A stretch of DNA of 64,000 bases from Pegea sp. RAD2-039. Taxonomy: Eukaryota > Chordata > Thaliacea > Salpida > Salpidae. The notes beneath the pieces were generated by a model. The model searched no databases and was not told the DNA's origin. It worked only from the letters and a program-made list of their open reading frames with translations. The translations under genes and the position numbers were made by a program. Location: contig JAQGEQ010000048.1 in the NCBI GenBank assembly GCA_034620365.1, positions 682,001 to 746,000 on the forward strand, read 5' to 3'. Of this stretch, positions 60,411 through 64,000 are shown in pieces. Numbering within the stretch: the first letter of the stretch is position 1; each line of letters opens with the position of its first letter.

Positions 60411-62673
60411 ACTTGCTGACGTGAGATAAGTGTGAAGCACCTAAGACCATCAAGTGCGAAATTGTTAAATAAAGTTCATGAAGTAGGTTTCGTATAGATC
60501 AAGGCTTTATTTTAAAGTGTAAGAATTTTCACTCTTCAAAGTGCTGAACCGACCTCACTCTTAATTATATTTTCCCTTGCGCAGTCTAAACTTTGCACTT
60601 AGGTTTTTTTGATACAAAAAAGTTTTAGTAAATTTAAACAAATCGAATTATTTTTAACAATGAATAATGACAGTTAAGTATATAGATTTACTTCATCAAA
60701 TCTATGGGACTAACCTTTTATTAGCTCTTATCAAGTTTTTCAATACCATAAGACCAAAATTTCATCTTTATTAAATTTTGTTATTTGTTATATATATTAT
60801 TATTATATATATATTTTTATTAGTTTTGAGTTGATGGTCTTTAAAAAATTTATGTTTTGCTGTAAGTGGTTTTGTTTTCGATTGGGTTTGAAATAAAAAT
60901 ATTTTTAGAGATAGCATCATCATCAGCTTCAATGTATGATTAAAATTTAAATTTTCACTACTATCGCAAGTGAATTTAACCTCGTTTATAACACAAAAGT
61001 GATAAAAAAAATTACTTGTTCGACTTAAAACGTTGGTTCATAATATTCCTCAACCAATACAAAATAATCCAAAAATTGTTCCTATATAAGTTTATGTATA
61101 TCATCAGTCTAGATAATAGCCTAGAGTCTGCGGATCTTAACCTATCTTACTTAATATTACCAATAATTTAAATGATTCAAATTTTTGTTACATGTGATAT
61201 AAGATAGAAAAAATGTTGTAAGTTACATTTATGTTTTAGATCCACAACTTTACTTATATAGGTACAAAATTATGATCTCTTACTTTTGATTTTATGCTTT
61301 AGAACTGTTGCATGGAGAAACTGTACAATTAAACTTAAATGATTTTTTTTATAAATTTGTACAACAGACTTTAAAATTTTTTACTAGGCTGTACGTGTTT
61401 TCTCACTTGAATCTTCGGTTTTGAACACCTGGCGCGATAGTCTTATACATAAGATTAAAATGTTGTATTTACGATAATAACTTTTTCTGAATCACTTCAA
61501 TTAAAAATACTATAAATGCAGTTTTTTCTAATTTGTCTTGTCTACCACTTCTGCCATTTTTACCCTAGTTAACGTCTGTAAAAAATATACTGTAAATAAA
61601 GTAGATTAGTATAAGATGTCTCGGAAATCAACTTAGTTTACTGCAACCAATTTAAAACACCCTAAATTAGTAGAAATAGTAATTCAAAATTTAGACCATT
61701 TTAATCTAATCGCTAAACATTTTTTAATGAGTAAAAAGTGTTAAAAAAAAATGAATGCAAATTTAACTAACTTATGTTTATTATAAAATTTAATATTTTT
61801 TTGTCTAGTATTTTAATATATAACAAAAAAGTGTAGTTGAAATGTTTACCAATTTTTTAAGTGTATCTTTATTATCTTGCTTTTTCATTAAGTTTTTCAA
61901 GTACTTATCTATGTTTTTAAATAACTATATTTCTGATAATTTATATTAATCATTACGATTTTGAATACCAATATTTTAAGTATTTATAAAATTTTATTTT
62001 TTGCAAAGACAGCATTTTATTACCTAGTATATTTCGAAAAATATAGTTGTTAAACATATTTTGATATATTTTTTATCTATTTAAAATAAAAAAGTATAAA
62101 TGAAAATAATTAATTAAATAATAATGAAGTTATAACTTATAGTTATTGATAAATTGTATGTAAATTTGTATATACAACATTATATATATGTTTTAAGTTT
62201 GCTGATATGTTTAACTTGTTTTCATCCTAATACTATTTTAGTTTTTTTGATACAACCTTGTTTAAGACTTTCTTTATATTTCTGATTTATGTTTAAATAA
62301 TTGATTTGAAATTTTAGTTTATTTTTTTAAGAAATATACCAAGTTTAATTGTGTTTAAGTTTTAATTCTAAATTTCTATGTCTTAACTGCATACAATTTT
62401 TATTTATTTTAAACAAATAAATGAATTTTATTATTAGCAAATAATTTCATATAGACTTTATATATTTTATGCAAGTTACTGACCGTCCAACAAAATGTAA
62501 AAAAAATTCAACTAAATAAAAAATATATTATACTTTAATTTATTATGTAAAGAAAATTTTTCAAAATATATTTATTTAACATTAAGGTTTACTAAACATT
62601 TTTTTATTTGTCAGTGTTAAAATTCTGAGCTTATGTTTATGGATCTATGAAATTGACCAAGTAACACCATAAA
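60411..62673. other. Intergenic upstream of U2SURP
   Basis: AT-rich, with a TA-rich low-complexity run near 60789-60820. No exon or repeat recognised. Contains the promoter of U2SURP and any non-coding leader exon. Confidence 0.4.

Positions 62674-64000
<1,327 letters not shown>

Overview
The window is AT-rich nuclear DNA from an animal. The genes are broken by many spliceosomal introns with GT-AG ends, most of them 50 to 1,000 bases long. The gene set is metazoan: an aminergic GPCR, an EGF/kringle membrane protein, eIF4G2/DAP5, a QRICH2-type sperm-flagellum protein and a selenocysteine-containing SELENOK. The lineage cannot be fixed from sequence alone. Very short introns (about 50 bases in places) and splice-acceptor-like sequence right before some start codons would suit a compact-gene invertebrate that uses spliced leaders, such as a tunicate or a cnidarian. 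That is a guess.

Layout, left to right. PIGW, one exon, minus strand (64-1548). An EGF-like/kringle single-pass membrane protein, plus (3318-6247). CD2BP2, the U5 snRNP GYF-domain protein, plus (8022-11120). Convergent with it, a small secreted four-exon protein with only phase-0 introns and four predicted helices, resembling a helical cytokine (11662-13004, minus). An FKBP14-like ER prolyl isomerase with EF-hands (14325-15415, plus). An eight-exon aminergic GPCR (17992-21645, minus). About 7 kb with no recognisable gene. eIF4G2/DAP5, 18 exons, apparently with a GUG start (28838-34677, plus). A LIAT1-like lysine-rich protein (37125-37934, minus). A 24-exon QRICH2/C16orf96-like gene (40503-46811, plus). 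UQCRH, the complex III hinge protein (50031-50875, plus). SELENOK with an in-frame UGA, a hairpin just after it and a SECIS element (52134-53062, minus). A single-exon secreted eight-cysteine protein (55949-56440, plus). A six-exon membrane protein I do not recognise, with a 17-base microexon (57814-59253, minus). The 5' part of U2SURP/SR140, cut by the window end (62674-64000, plus).

Repeats are few: three copies of a GC-rich dispersed element of about 200-250 bases (13.6, 16.8 and 54.7 kb), the 3' end of a non-LTR retrotransposon (59.4-60.0 kb) and a degenerate tRNA-like piece beside it. Most genes are unrelated housekeeping neighbours, not a pathway cluster. The entries that deserve attention are the cytokine-like gene, which is spread over four short exons, the SELENOK recoding signals, the GUG start of eIF4G2 and the unrecognised microexon gene.

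All exon models were joined by hand from GT/AG ends with matching phase. Exon lengths add up to whole codons in every model, but no transcript evidence was available.
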